DNA from: Mucisphaera sp965279675
Lineage (GTDB): Bacteria > Planctomycetota > Phycisphaerae > Phycisphaerales > Phycisphaeraceae
Assembly (NCBI RefSeq): GCF_965279675.1
Contig: NZ_CBDIIJ010000002.1
Location: 1,984,001 to 2,048,000 of the forward strand
Direction of reading: 5' to 3'
Length of the DNA stretch: 64,000 nt
Under the pieces are notes generated by a model. It made no database searches. It worked only from the letters and a program-made list of their open reading frames with translations, and was not told the origin of the DNA. Of this stretch, positions 42,030 through 49,283 are shown piece by piece; position 1 is the stretch's first letter, and each line of letters opens with the position of its first letter. The position numbers and the translations under genes are program-made.

Positions 42030-42107
42030 TGACCTTTCCCCCTGAACCTTGTCCGGATGTTGTGGGAGGCTTCCCACGTTCTGGACGCCATCAGGAAGGA
42101 AAGATCG

Positions 42108-42386
42108 ATGAGCAGGAAGCGTCATTCGGCGGAGGAGATCGTGAACAAGCTGCGTGAGGCCGATGTGCTGCTGGGCCAGGGCCGAACGGTGGCTCAGGCG
42201 TGCAAGCAGCTGGGCGTGGGCGAGCAGACGTACTACCCCTGGCGTCGGGAGTACGGGGGGATGAAGGTCGACCAGGCCAGGAAGTTCAAGGATCTGGAAC
42301 GCGAGAACGCACGACTCAAGAAGCTGCTGGCCGAGTCGGAACTGGACAAGGCGATTCTGCGTGAGGCCGCGGCGCTAAAACGCTGA
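42108..42386 (+). CDS. IS3-family transposase OrfA
   Basis: 92 residues. MSRKRHSAEEIVNKLREADV followed by TVAQACKQLGVGEQTYYPWR is the helix-turn-helix of IS3/IS407-type OrfA; LKDLERENARLKKLLAES-like heptads (KFKDLERENARLKKLLAESE) form a leucine zipper. It binds the element ends and is made alone or fused to OrfB. AGGAAGGAAAGATCG precedes ATG 42108. Just before its stop the message reads CTAAAACGC TGA (42375-42386), an A4 stretch where a -1 slip would join the frame of orfB. Confidence 0.93.
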   Translation: MSRKRHSAEEIVNKLREADVLLGQGRTVAQACKQLGVGEQTYYPWRREYGGMKVDQARKFKDLERENARLKKLLAESELDKAILREAAALKR

Positions 42387-42406
42387 GCCCGACGCGTCGT
42401 CGCCGG

Positions 42407-43264
42407 GTGGTCAGCGAAGTGATCGATCACCTGAAGGTGTCGGAGCGTCGGGCGTGCAGGGTCTTGAGGCAGCAACGGGCGGTGCAGCGTTACCTGCCCA
42501 TCGAGCGGGATGACGAGGGTCCGCTGACGCGGCGGATCGTCGCGTTAGCGGCCATGTATGGACGGTACGGCACGCCGAGGATCACGGCGTTACTGAGAGA
42601 AGAGGGCTGGCACGTGAACCACAAGAGAGTTGAGCGCATCTGGCGTCAGGAGGGTCTGAAAGTCCCGAAAAGACAACCTAAACGTGGCCGGTTGTGGCTC
42701 AATGATGGATCGTGTGTGAGGCTACGACCAACGCACAAGGACCATGTCTGGGCGTACGACTTCGTCCAGACGAGAACGCACGACGGACGCCCATTCCGGG
42801 TGCTGGCGATTGTGGATGAATACACCCGCGAATGCCTGGCATTGGACGTGGATCGACAGCTCAAGAGTGACGATGTCCTTGAGCGGTTGGCGTGGCTCAT
42901 GGCGACGCGGAGCGTCCCTGAGCACATCCGCTCAGATAACGGCCCGGAATTTACTGCGAAGGCCGTGCGGGGCTGGCTTGAGCGTGTGGGTGTCCAAACA
43001 CTCTTCATCGAACCAGGGTCGCCTTGGGAAAACGGCTACGTGGAGAGCTTCAACGGCAAGCTGCGTGACGAACTGCTCAACGGCGAGCACTTCTACACGC
43101 TCAAGGAAGCGAAGGTCCTGATCGAGCAGTGGCGGCGACATTACAACACCCGTAGGCCCCACTCGGCCCTGGGCTATCGCCCGCCAGCACCCCAAACCAT
43201 CACTGCAGAGCCGGGCTCCGCTACGCTCCGCCCGGCTCTGCAAACAAGCCTCGGTCTACCGTAG
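42407..43264 (+). CDS. IS3-family transposase OrfB (DDE catalytic protein)
   Basis: 285 residues from GTG 42407; in vivo it is probably read as an OrfAB fusion by -1 frameshifting at the A-run at 42377-42380. The integrase core has D118 (WAYDFVQ), D177 (RSDNGPEF) and E213 (GYVESFNG), a DD(35)E triad as in IS3 elements, with the K/R after E (GKLRDELLN). HTH_21-like TRRIVALAAMYGRYGTPRIT lies ahead of it. All motifs intact, so the element may still be active. The reading frame ends inside an inverted repeat GTCTAC-C-GTAGAC. Confidence 0.95.
   Translation: MVSEVIDHLKVSERRACRVLRQQRAVQRYLPIERDDEGPLTRRIVALAAMYGRYGTPRITALLREEGWHVNHKRVERIWRQEGLKVPKRQPKRGRLWLNDGSCVRLRPTHKDHVWAYDFVQTRTHDGRPFRVLAIVDEYTRECLALDVDRQLKSDDVLERLAWLMATRSVPEHIRSDNGPEFTAKAVRGWLERVGVQTLFIEPGSPWENGYVESFNGKLRDELLNGEHFYTLKEAKVLIEQWRRHYNTRRPHSALGYRPPAPQTITAEPGSATLRPALQTSLGLP
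43205..43241 (+). repeat. Strong hairpin at the IS right end
   Basis: GCAGAGCCGGGC (43205-43216) and GCCCGGCTCTGC (43230-43241) are perfect 12-base complements with a 13-base loop, within the last codons of orfB. A second palindrome, GTCTACCGTAGAC, is at 43254-43266. Confidence 0.85.
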
Positions 43265-43293
43265 ACTGTGGGCTGAATCGTGGGGGAAGGTCA

Positions 43294-43738
43294 GTCGCTC
43301 GTGTTCGGCCGTGGGTCTTTGTCCGAGTAAGGGCAATGATCCGCTAATAGCCGGCACTGATTTGAATGTTGGGTCGTTCTTCCACGCTTCGATGATCGCT
43401 CCGGCGGCTTCAAGCCATAGCGTTCATTTTTGAACGTATATGTCTATTTCATCTTCCCCTGAGTCGGGGGGTGGCTCTCTGGGCGTGAACTGCTGATTAA
43501 AGTCAACGTCGGTGGCCCAGGAGTAAAGGCTCTGGATCGGCTTGATCTCTCGTTCTGCCATCATGTCTGTGATCTGCTGGGCAGCGGCCTTGCCACGCCA
43601 ATTCAGCCATGCGGCGTAGGTGAGCGGGAGGATCAATGTGAGAATCAGCAGAGCCGTGACCGTCCTGAGGCTCCATCTGATGAAGGTCCCAAGTCGGGTA
43701 CGGCGTCGTCGAGGGAATGTAGAGGCGAAGTCGGGCAT
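43294..43738 (-). pseudogene. N-terminal part of the IS-disrupted gene
   Basis: ATG 43738 has AAGGGAG five bases upstream and starts MPDFASTFPRRRRTRLGTFI, then a hydrophobic anchor (LRTVTALLILTLILPLTYAA) and a periplasmic part. A TGA at 43424-43426 ends the 104-residue open frame, but reading through it the same frame continues sensibly toward the IS: LWLEAAGAIIEAWKNDPTFK, then SVPAISGSLPLLGQ. Removing the IS plus one 4-base duplication puts this in frame with the C-terminal part at 42029. The gene is therefore broken twice: a nonsense codon and the insertion. It is divergent from the cyclase gene, 53 bases apart. Confidence 0.68.
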
Positions 43739-43791
43739 GCGGGCTCCCTTCGGAAGTATCACCAGCGTAGCTTGAGGGCTCCCTGGAAGCC

Positions 43792-45945
43792 ATGGATCGG
43801 TATGCTTTGGTTATGGCTAAACGGCGAGCGCGGATTCAGAGTGGGCGGGCCTGGGGGACGTTTGTGGTGTCGGTGTTGGTGGGGTTGTTGGTGGTGGGGG
43901 TGGATGTGGTGGATGAGCGGTTCTGGGGGCCGTTGGAGCGGTACAACTATGATTTGTTGTTGCAGATGCGGGGTGAGGTGCCGGCGGTGGATGATCGGCT
44001 GGTGCTGCTGGGGTTGGACAATCGGATCGAGGCGTTTTTCGAGGGGGTGCGGGAGAACTGGGAGGATGAGGACTACGCGGGGTTGCTTGGGGTGGATGAG
44101 CCGCCTGCGGATGATGCTCAGTTGTTGCGGTTGGCGCATGGGTATCTGATGGAGACGCTTGGCGATCTCGGGGCGTCGGCGGTGGTGTGGGATGTGGCGT
44201 TTGATCGGTTGACGGGGCGGACGGAGCGGGGGCTGGAGGCGGCGTCGGCGGCGGATGGGGTGATGGCTCGGGGGCTGGCGGCGGTGCCGAGTTATCTGGC
44301 GGTGGAGGGGCGGCTGGTTTCGGAGCGGGAGGATGCGCTCATTGCTCGGTTGGGGCGTGCGACGGCTGGGGTGAGGAACCCGTCGCTGGAGCGGTTGGCG
44401 TTGATTGAGCAGATGGCGGTGGGGTCGCAGGCGGACGTGGCGGATGTTTGGCCGGTGCCGTTTTTTCGGATTGGTGATCTGCGGCCTCATCCGTTTTTTG
44501 CGGAGCGCGCTGATGGTGGTGGGCACGTGGCTTACACGCTTGAGCCGGACGGGGTGGTTCGGCGTACGCCTGTGTTGACGTTTGCGAACAACAGGCTGTT
44601 TCCGTCGCTTCCGTTTGCGGCGGTGCTGCGGGCGCTGGATCCGACGGGTGAGGGGTTGTTGAAGCGTCGGATTCGGTTGAGTGATGACGGGTATGTGCTG
44701 CCTATTGGGGCCGATCGGGAGGTTGTGATCCCGGTGGATCACGAGGGGCGGATGTGGATCAACCTGATTCCGGACTGGCTGGAGCGGGTGCAGTATCAGT
44801 CGTACTACACGACTTGGGAGTCGCTGGCGCAGTTTCCGGAGGACTTTGAGGAGACGTTTCGGGGGAAGATTGTTTTGATCGGTGAGACGGCGACGTTCAC
44901 GAATGATCTGGTGACGACGCCACTGGACTTTGATCTGCCGGGTGCGATGGTGCTTTACAACGTGATGAACACGGTGCTGACGGAGCAGTTCATTTCGCCG
45001 GTGCCGCGATGGGTGGTGACGGGGCTGACGGTGTCGCTGACGTTGCTGTTGGGGGGCGTGTATCTGCTGCGGAGCGCGTGGTTGTCGATTGTGGTGACGG
45101 CGACGGTGATGGTGGGTTTGTTGGTGGCCTCACCTGCTCTGTTTTATGTGGGTTCGACGGTGTTTCTGCCGGTGGCGTTGCCGTTGCTGGCGGTGGTGTT
45201 GGCGGCGTCGGTGGCGACTCTGGCGGCGCTGGGTCGGGCTTATCGTTGGGCGACGCGTTTGTCGACGATTCTGAGTCGGTTTGTGTCGCCGGCGTTGCTG
45301 GAGGAGTTGTATCGGCATGGGGTGACGCGTCAGTCGTTGGCTCCGGTACGTGAGGAGATCACGATTCTGTTTGTGGATATCGCGGGGTTTACGTCCTTGA
45401 CGGACGTGACGGAGCCGGAGGAGATTTCGGAGTTTCTGACGGTCTGGTACGAGGAGGCGATGGCGATACTGGTGGAGAATCACGGGACGCTTGACAAGTT
45501 TCTGGGGGATGGGGTGCTGGCTTATTTCGGGGCTCCGGAGCCGTTGGAAGACAAGGCGGTCTGGGCGGTTCGGGCGGCTTTGGCGCTTCAGGCAAGGTTC
45601 GATGAGATTTCCGGGAAGCTGTCGCGGTCGCGGAAGCGGCTGAAGATACGTGCCGGTTTGTGCACGGGTTACGCGACGATCGGGTATCTGGGTGGGGATC
45701 GGTTTGCGGCTTATACGATCCTGGGTCGTCCGGTGAACATGGCGGCTCGGCTGGAGCAGAACTGCCGGCCGGGGAGCGTGACGATCGAGAAGAAGACGTG
45801 GGCGCACGTGGATGGGCGGTTCGAGATGGAGGAGCTCGAGCCGATCCATGCGAAGGGGATCGAGCGTCCTATTGAGGCGTGGAAGGTCGTTCGTGAACTT
45901 GGTCCGGATGAGCGGTTTGGTGAAGATCTCGGCGACGAATCTTAA
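43792..45945 (+). CDS. CHASE2-domain class III adenylate/guanylate cyclase
   Basis: 717 residues. An N-terminal helix (about 24-42), then a large extracytoplasmic CHASE2 sensor domain (about 50-400: LERYNYDLLLQMRGEVPAVD opening, then FRGKIVLIGETA near its end), three membrane helices (about 402-475) and a cytoplasmic class III cyclase domain from about 520. Metal-binding Asp residues are in ITILFVDIAGFTSL and FLGDGVLAYFG, the purine-selecting Lys in LDKFLGDG, and transition-state Asn/Arg in GRPVNMAARLEQ. It makes cAMP (more likely) or cGMP on an external signal. GGAAGCC precedes ATG 43792. It neighbours TPS genes, an association I know from cyanobacteria. Confidence 0.93.
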   Translation: MDRYALVMAKRRARIQSGRAWGTFVVSVLVGLLVVGVDVVDERFWGPLERYNYDLLLQMRGEVPAVDDRLVLLGLDNRIEAFFEGVRENWEDEDYAGLLGVDEPPADDAQLLRLAHGYLMETLGDLGASAVVWDVAFDRLTGRTERGLEAASAADGVMARGLAAVPSYLAVEGRLVSEREDALIARLGRATAGVRNPSLERLALIEQMAVGSQADVADVWPVPFFRIGDLRPHPFFAERADGGGHVAYTLEPDGVVRRTPVLTFANNRLFPSLPFAAVLRALDPTGEGLLKRRIRLSDDGYVLPIGADREVVIPVDHEGRMWINLIPDWLERVQYQSYYTTWESLAQFPEDFEETFRGKIVLIGETATFTNDLVTTPLDFDLPGAMVLYNVMNTVLTEQFISPVPRWVVTGLTVSLTLLLGGVYLLRSAWLSIVVTATVMVGLLVASPALFYVGSTVFLPVALPLLAVVLAASVATLAALGRAYRWATRLSTILSRFVSPALLEELYRHGVTRQSLAPVREEITILFVDIAGFTSLTDVTEPEEISEFLTVWYEEAMAILVENHGTLDKFLGDGVLAYFGAPEPLEDKAVWAVRAALALQARFDEISGKLSRSRKRLKIRAGLCTGYATIGYLGGDRFAAYTILGRPVNMAARLEQNCRPGSVTIEKKTWAHVDGRFEMEELEPIHAKGIERPIEAWKVVRELGPDERFGEDLGDES

Positions 45946-45990
45946 GCAGATTCGCTAGGATTCCCGATCGTATTTCGTATGGTTCTGGTC

Positions 45991-46020
45991 GGCAGGGTGG
46001 TGGAACACCTGCCTGTTTGT
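45991..46020 (+). terminator. Weak terminator-like hairpin after the cyclase gene
   Basis: GGCAGG (45991-45996) and CCTGCC (46008-46013), then TGTTTGTT. Short stem and broken T-run. Confidence 0.4.
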
Positions 46021-46063
46021 TGAGCGTGAGAGGAGCGTGCGGTTTTCCGCACAGGAGAAAGTC

Positions 46064-48109
46064 ATGCTGAATCAGGAAGGTATCGGTGCGCGCGTCGCGC
46101 CTGGGTCGCTGGAGCGTCTTGAGGAAAGGATGTTGTTTTCGGCGTCGCCTGTTGATGGGATGGAGATGGGCGGGCATGGGCCGACGTGTGGTTGTTGCGG
46201 GTGTGGGGGGCTTGGCGGTGCGGCTACGGTTCATCACATGGGGGATGGTCATGGTCACAGCCATGATGAGGTGATCCGGACGGCGAATGGGTTTGAGGTG
46301 TTTATGGACGAGGCGGTGCCGGAGGACGTGCTGTCTGCGTACCTGGCGTCGGTGGGTGCGGATGGTTCGACGAGCGCGGGCGGGGAGACGTTGTTTGGTC
46401 TGGATGAGGTGCCGGTGCTGAGCAGCCTGCCGTCGTCGAACATGACGATCTACCTGGATTTCAATGGGCATACGACGTCGGGGACGGAGTGGAACAGCTC
46501 GTTCAATGGTGGTTCGGCGTTTACGACGCCGGCGTACTCGGTGGACGATGATGTGACGACGTTTAGTGAGCTGGAGCTGGATCGGATCAGGGATATCTGG
46601 GCGCGGGTGGCGGAGGACTTTTCGCCTTTTGATGTGAACGTGACGACGGCCCCCCCCGCATTGGATGATCTGCGATTAAGTGGTGCGGGCGATCAGGCGT
46701 GGGGGGTGCGTGTGGTGATTGGAGGGGACAGTCACGACTGGTATCGGAATACTGGGCAGAGTGCGGCGGGTGGTGTGGCGATTGTGGGGTCTTTCAACTG
46801 GCGGACGGATACGCCTACGTATGTGTTTGAGGACAATCTGGGGAATGGGGTGGAGAAGTTTGTGGCGGAGGCGGTGTCGCATGAGATTGGGCACACGCTT
46901 GGGCTGCGGCATCACGGGCAGGTGGGCAATGAGTATTACGGCGGGCATGGGAACTGGGCTCCGATCATGGGGAACAGCTACTACGAGTCGGTGACGCAGT
47001 GGAGTGCGGGGGAGTTTGCGAATGCGAATCGGTCGACGCAGTACGACGTGGATCTGATTGGCAGTGGGCGTGAGGGGGTATTTTTCAGGGCTGACGATCA
47101 CGGGAATGATTTCAACTCGGCGACGCATCTGGGGACGGGTGTGATCGATGTGAGCGGTGTGATTTCGAACCGTGATGATGTGGATGTGTTCGGGTTTGTG
47201 ACGGATGCGGGGGTGTTGAACTTCACGGTGGACGCGTTGGGTGAGGAGGCGAACTTGGATGTTGGTGCCTGGCTGTTTGATGTGAGTGGCGAGGTGCTGG
47301 GTGTCTGGAACGATCCGAGTTCGATGGATGCGGAGATCGAGATCGAGGTGGCGGGCGGGCAGTTGTACCTGGTGGTGGATGGTGTGGGGACGGGTGATGG
47401 TCGCGAGGGGTATACGGATTACGGGAGTATCGGGAGCTATCGGATTTCGGCGGAGGTGACGACGCCTGCGAGTTTGTTCGGGGATCTCAGTGGTGACCTG
47501 ATGGTTGATGCGATGGATGTGGATCTGTTGTCGGAGGTCATTCGTGAGGGTCTTGAGGTGGAGGGTTCTGATCTGAATGGGGACGGGGCGACGGATCAGA
47601 AGGATCTTGAGTTCATGGTGACGCAGTTGATGGGCTCGCTGGTGGGTGATGCGAACCTGGATGGTTGGGTGAACATCCTGGATTTGTCGATTCTGGGCGA
47701 TCGGTTTGGGGAGTCGGTGGGTGGCTGGTCGGAGGGGGATTTCAATTCTGACGGGGTGGTGGATCTGGAAGACCTGTCGTCACTGGCTTTGTTCTACAAC
47801 AAGACAGCAGAGAGTCATGGTTTGGGAGCGGCGATGGCGGCGGCGATGTCGGACCCGGTGTGGTCGGGGATGAACGGGCCGGTGATCGCGTCTGCGATGG
47901 AGACTCCTGCGCAGGAGGCCGGGGTGGTGGTGCAGACGCAGGTGGTTCAGGAGCAGGTGGCGGATCAGCGGGTGCAGGCGGTTTCGGCGTGGGCGACGCA
48001 GCGGGCGGAGCTGGCCGCGGATGTGCAGCGGCTGAGTCTGTCGGCGGACTGGCTGGAAGCGGATGAGGATGTGGAGGAGGTGTTTGGGTTGTGGGGGCTT
48101 GCGGCCTGA
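46064..48109 (+). CDS. Secreted zinc metalloprotease with LEPR-XLL N-terminus and dockerin-like repeats
   Basis: 681 residues from ATG 46064 (ACAGGAGAAAGTC). LEERMLFSAS at residues 19-28 is the planctomycete LEPR-XLL-type N-terminal motif found in many exported proteins in place of a normal signal. A Cys/His-rich stretch follows (CGCCGCGG and HHMGDGHGHSHDE, about 42-68). The protease domain has SHEIGHTLGLRHH, an HEXXHXXGXXH metzincin zinc site (H273, H277, H283), with IMGNSYY as a possible Met-turn. After a beta domain, dockerin-like calcium repeats occur: GDLSGDLMVDAMDVDLLSE, GSDLNGDGATDQKDLE, GDANLDGWVNILDLSIL and GDFNSDGVVDLEDLSSL. It is probably secreted or surface-held and may act on matrix proteins. 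Confidence 0.87.
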   Translation: MLNQEGIGARVAPGSLERLEERMLFSASPVDGMEMGGHGPTCGCCGCGGLGGAATVHHMGDGHGHSHDEVIRTANGFEVFMDEAVPEDVLSAYLASVGADGSTSAGGETLFGLDEVPVLSSLPSSNMTIYLDFNGHTTSGTEWNSSFNGGSAFTTPAYSVDDDVTTFSELELDRIRDIWARVAEDFSPFDVNVTTAPPALDDLRLSGAGDQAWGVRVVIGGDSHDWYRNTGQSAAGGVAIVGSFNWRTDTPTYVFEDNLGNGVEKFVAEAVSHEIGHTLGLRHHGQVGNEYYGGHGNWAPIMGNSYYESVTQWSAGEFANANRSTQYDVDLIGSGREGVFFRADDHGNDFNSATHLGTGVIDVSGVISNRDDVDVFGFVTDAGVLNFTVDALGEEANLDVGAWLFDVSGEVLGVWNDPSSMDAEIEIEVAGGQLYLVVDGVGTGDGREGYTDYGSIGSYRISAEVTTPASLFGDLSGDLMVDAMDVDLLSEVIREGLEVEGSDLNGDGATDQKDLEFMVTQLMGSLVGDANLDGWVNILDLSILGDRFGESVGGWSEGDFNSDGVVDLEDLSSLALFYNKTAESHGLGAAMAAAMSDPVWSGMNGPVIASAMETPAQEAGVVVQTQVVQEQVADQRVQAVSAWATQRAELAADVQRLSLSADWLEADEDVEEVFGLWGLAA

Positions 48110-48149
48110 GTGGGTGAAGGGGGTTTGACGGGTGGCTGGGGTGGGGCGT

Positions 48150-48177
48150 AGCCTCCGGGCCGTTTGGTTCGGAGGCT
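48150..48177 (+). terminator. Possible terminator after the metalloprotease gene
   Basis: AGCCTCCG (48150-48157) pairs with CGGAGGCT (48170-48177), followed by TTGATTTC. Good 8-bp stem but a poor T-run. Confidence 0.45.
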
Positions 48178-48198
48178 TTGATTTCAAGAGGTTCGGTT

Positions 48199-49197
48199 AT
48201 GTCGTTGATTGATGCTCCTCGTTTTCGTTTGGCTCATCTGCCAACGCCTTTGGTTGCTGCGAGGCGTTTGAGTGAGGCGTTGGGTGGTCCGGAGGTGTGG
48301 CTGAAGCGTGACGATCTGACGGGGCTGGCGGGTGGGGGGAACAAGACGCGGAAGCTGGAGTACAGCGTGGGTCGGGCGTTGGCGGAGGGGTGTACGGATC
48401 TGGTGACGGAGGGGTCGATCCATTCGAATCACTGTCGTCAGACGGCGTCGGCGGCGGCGAGGGCGGGGCTGGGTTGCCATCTGGTGTTGAATGCTGAGAC
48501 GGTGCCGGAGTTGCCTCAGGGGAATCTGCTGCGGGATCGGTTGTTCGGGGCGGGGTGTCATTTTGTGGGTACTGGCTCTGAGCGTGCGTCGAAGGTGCAT
48601 GAGGTGGCGGCGTCGTTGAAGCAGGCGGGTCGGAAGGTGCTGGTGATTCCGACGGGGGCTTCGGACGAGACGGGTTGTCTGGGGTATGCGTCGGCGGCGT
48701 TGGAGTTGCAGCATCAGTTGTGGTCGCAGGAACTGGACGCGGACTGGGTTTATACGGGGTCGTGCAGCGGGGGGACGCATGCGGGCTTGATGCTGGGGCA
48801 GTGCTGGTATGGGCTGGAGGTGCCGGTGCGGGCCGTGCTGGCGGCGGGGGTGGCGGAGGAGGAGCGGGAGCTTGTGCATGGCCTGGCGACGCGGGCGGGT
48901 GAGGCGGCGGGGCGGGCGATTGCGCTGGATCGGGAGATGGTGATCTGTGATGACAGCCAGGTGGGGCAGGGGTATGGGATCGCGACGGAGGCGTGTCTGG
49001 AGGCGATCGGGCTGGTGGCGAAGACGGAGGGGGTGCTGCTGGACCCGGTTTACAGCGGGAAGGCGATGGCGGGGCTGGTGGCGGATGTGCGTTCGGGGCG
49101 TTTGTCGGTGGGTGAGCGAGTGGTGTTCATTCACACGGGCGGGCAGGCGTCGCTGGATGGGAAGGTGGATCAGTTGCTGCCCTTGTTGGGGGATTAG
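48199..49197 (+). CDS. D-cysteine desulfhydrase / ACC deaminase-like PLP enzyme
   Basis: 332 residues of fold type II PLP enzymes. The Lys that binds PLP lies in AGGGNKTRKLEY (residues near 50), TEGSIHSNHCRQTASAAA matches the phosphate/substrate loop with the nucleophile Ser, and VYTGSCSGGTHAGLMLG is the PLP-phosphate loop. Overall, it follows D-cysteine desulfhydrase (DcyD) more than ACC deaminase; reaction: D-Cys to pyruvate, H2S and ammonia. The ribosome site AAGAGG before ATG 48199 sets the start. Stand-alone gene, 89 bases after the metalloprotease stop. Precise substrate not certain. Confidence 0.87.
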   Translation: MSLIDAPRFRLAHLPTPLVAARRLSEALGGPEVWLKRDDLTGLAGGGNKTRKLEYSVGRALAEGCTDLVTEGSIHSNHCRQTASAAARAGLGCHLVLNAETVPELPQGNLLRDRLFGAGCHFVGTGSERASKVHEVAASLKQAGRKVLVIPTGASDETGCLGYASAALELQHQLWSQELDADWVYTGSCSGGTHAGLMLGQCWYGLEVPVRAVLAAGVAEEERELVHGLATRAGEAAGRAIALDREMVICDDSQVGQGYGIATEACLEAIGLVAKTEGVLLDPVYSGKAMAGLVADVRSGRLSVGERVVFIHTGGQASLDGKVDQLLPLLGD

Positions 49198-49283
49198 GGT
49201 TCGCTGGTTTTAGGGTTGGCTGGGGGTTTTCGAGCCTTGTTGGGGTTGGGGCCGATATCTCGTACAGCGTACGGAGCATCGGC

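Larger units (their letters stand above)
42030..43293 (+). mobile_element. Complete IS3-family insertion sequence
   Basis: 1264 bases with imperfect terminal repeats: TGACCTTTCCCCC at 42030 and its inverse GGGGGAAGGTCA ending at 43293. It carries orfA and orfB, the latter in the -1 frame. No exact target duplication is seen: CTGG lies left, GTCG right. Hairpins sit at the left end (GTGGGA/TCCCAC, 42062-42077) and at the right end (12-bp arms at 43205-43216/43230-43241). Interrupts a minus-strand gene. Neutral skew suggests recent arrival. Confidence 0.9.

Noticed and set aside
42027..43296. Target-site duplication of the IS3 element
   Set aside because: The flanking three or four bases (CTGG left, GTCG right) do not match, so no duplication is claimed.
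43424..43426. TGA read as selenocysteine
   Set aside because: No SECIS-like hairpin follows, and the gene is broken by an IS in any case; nonsense mutation is simpler.
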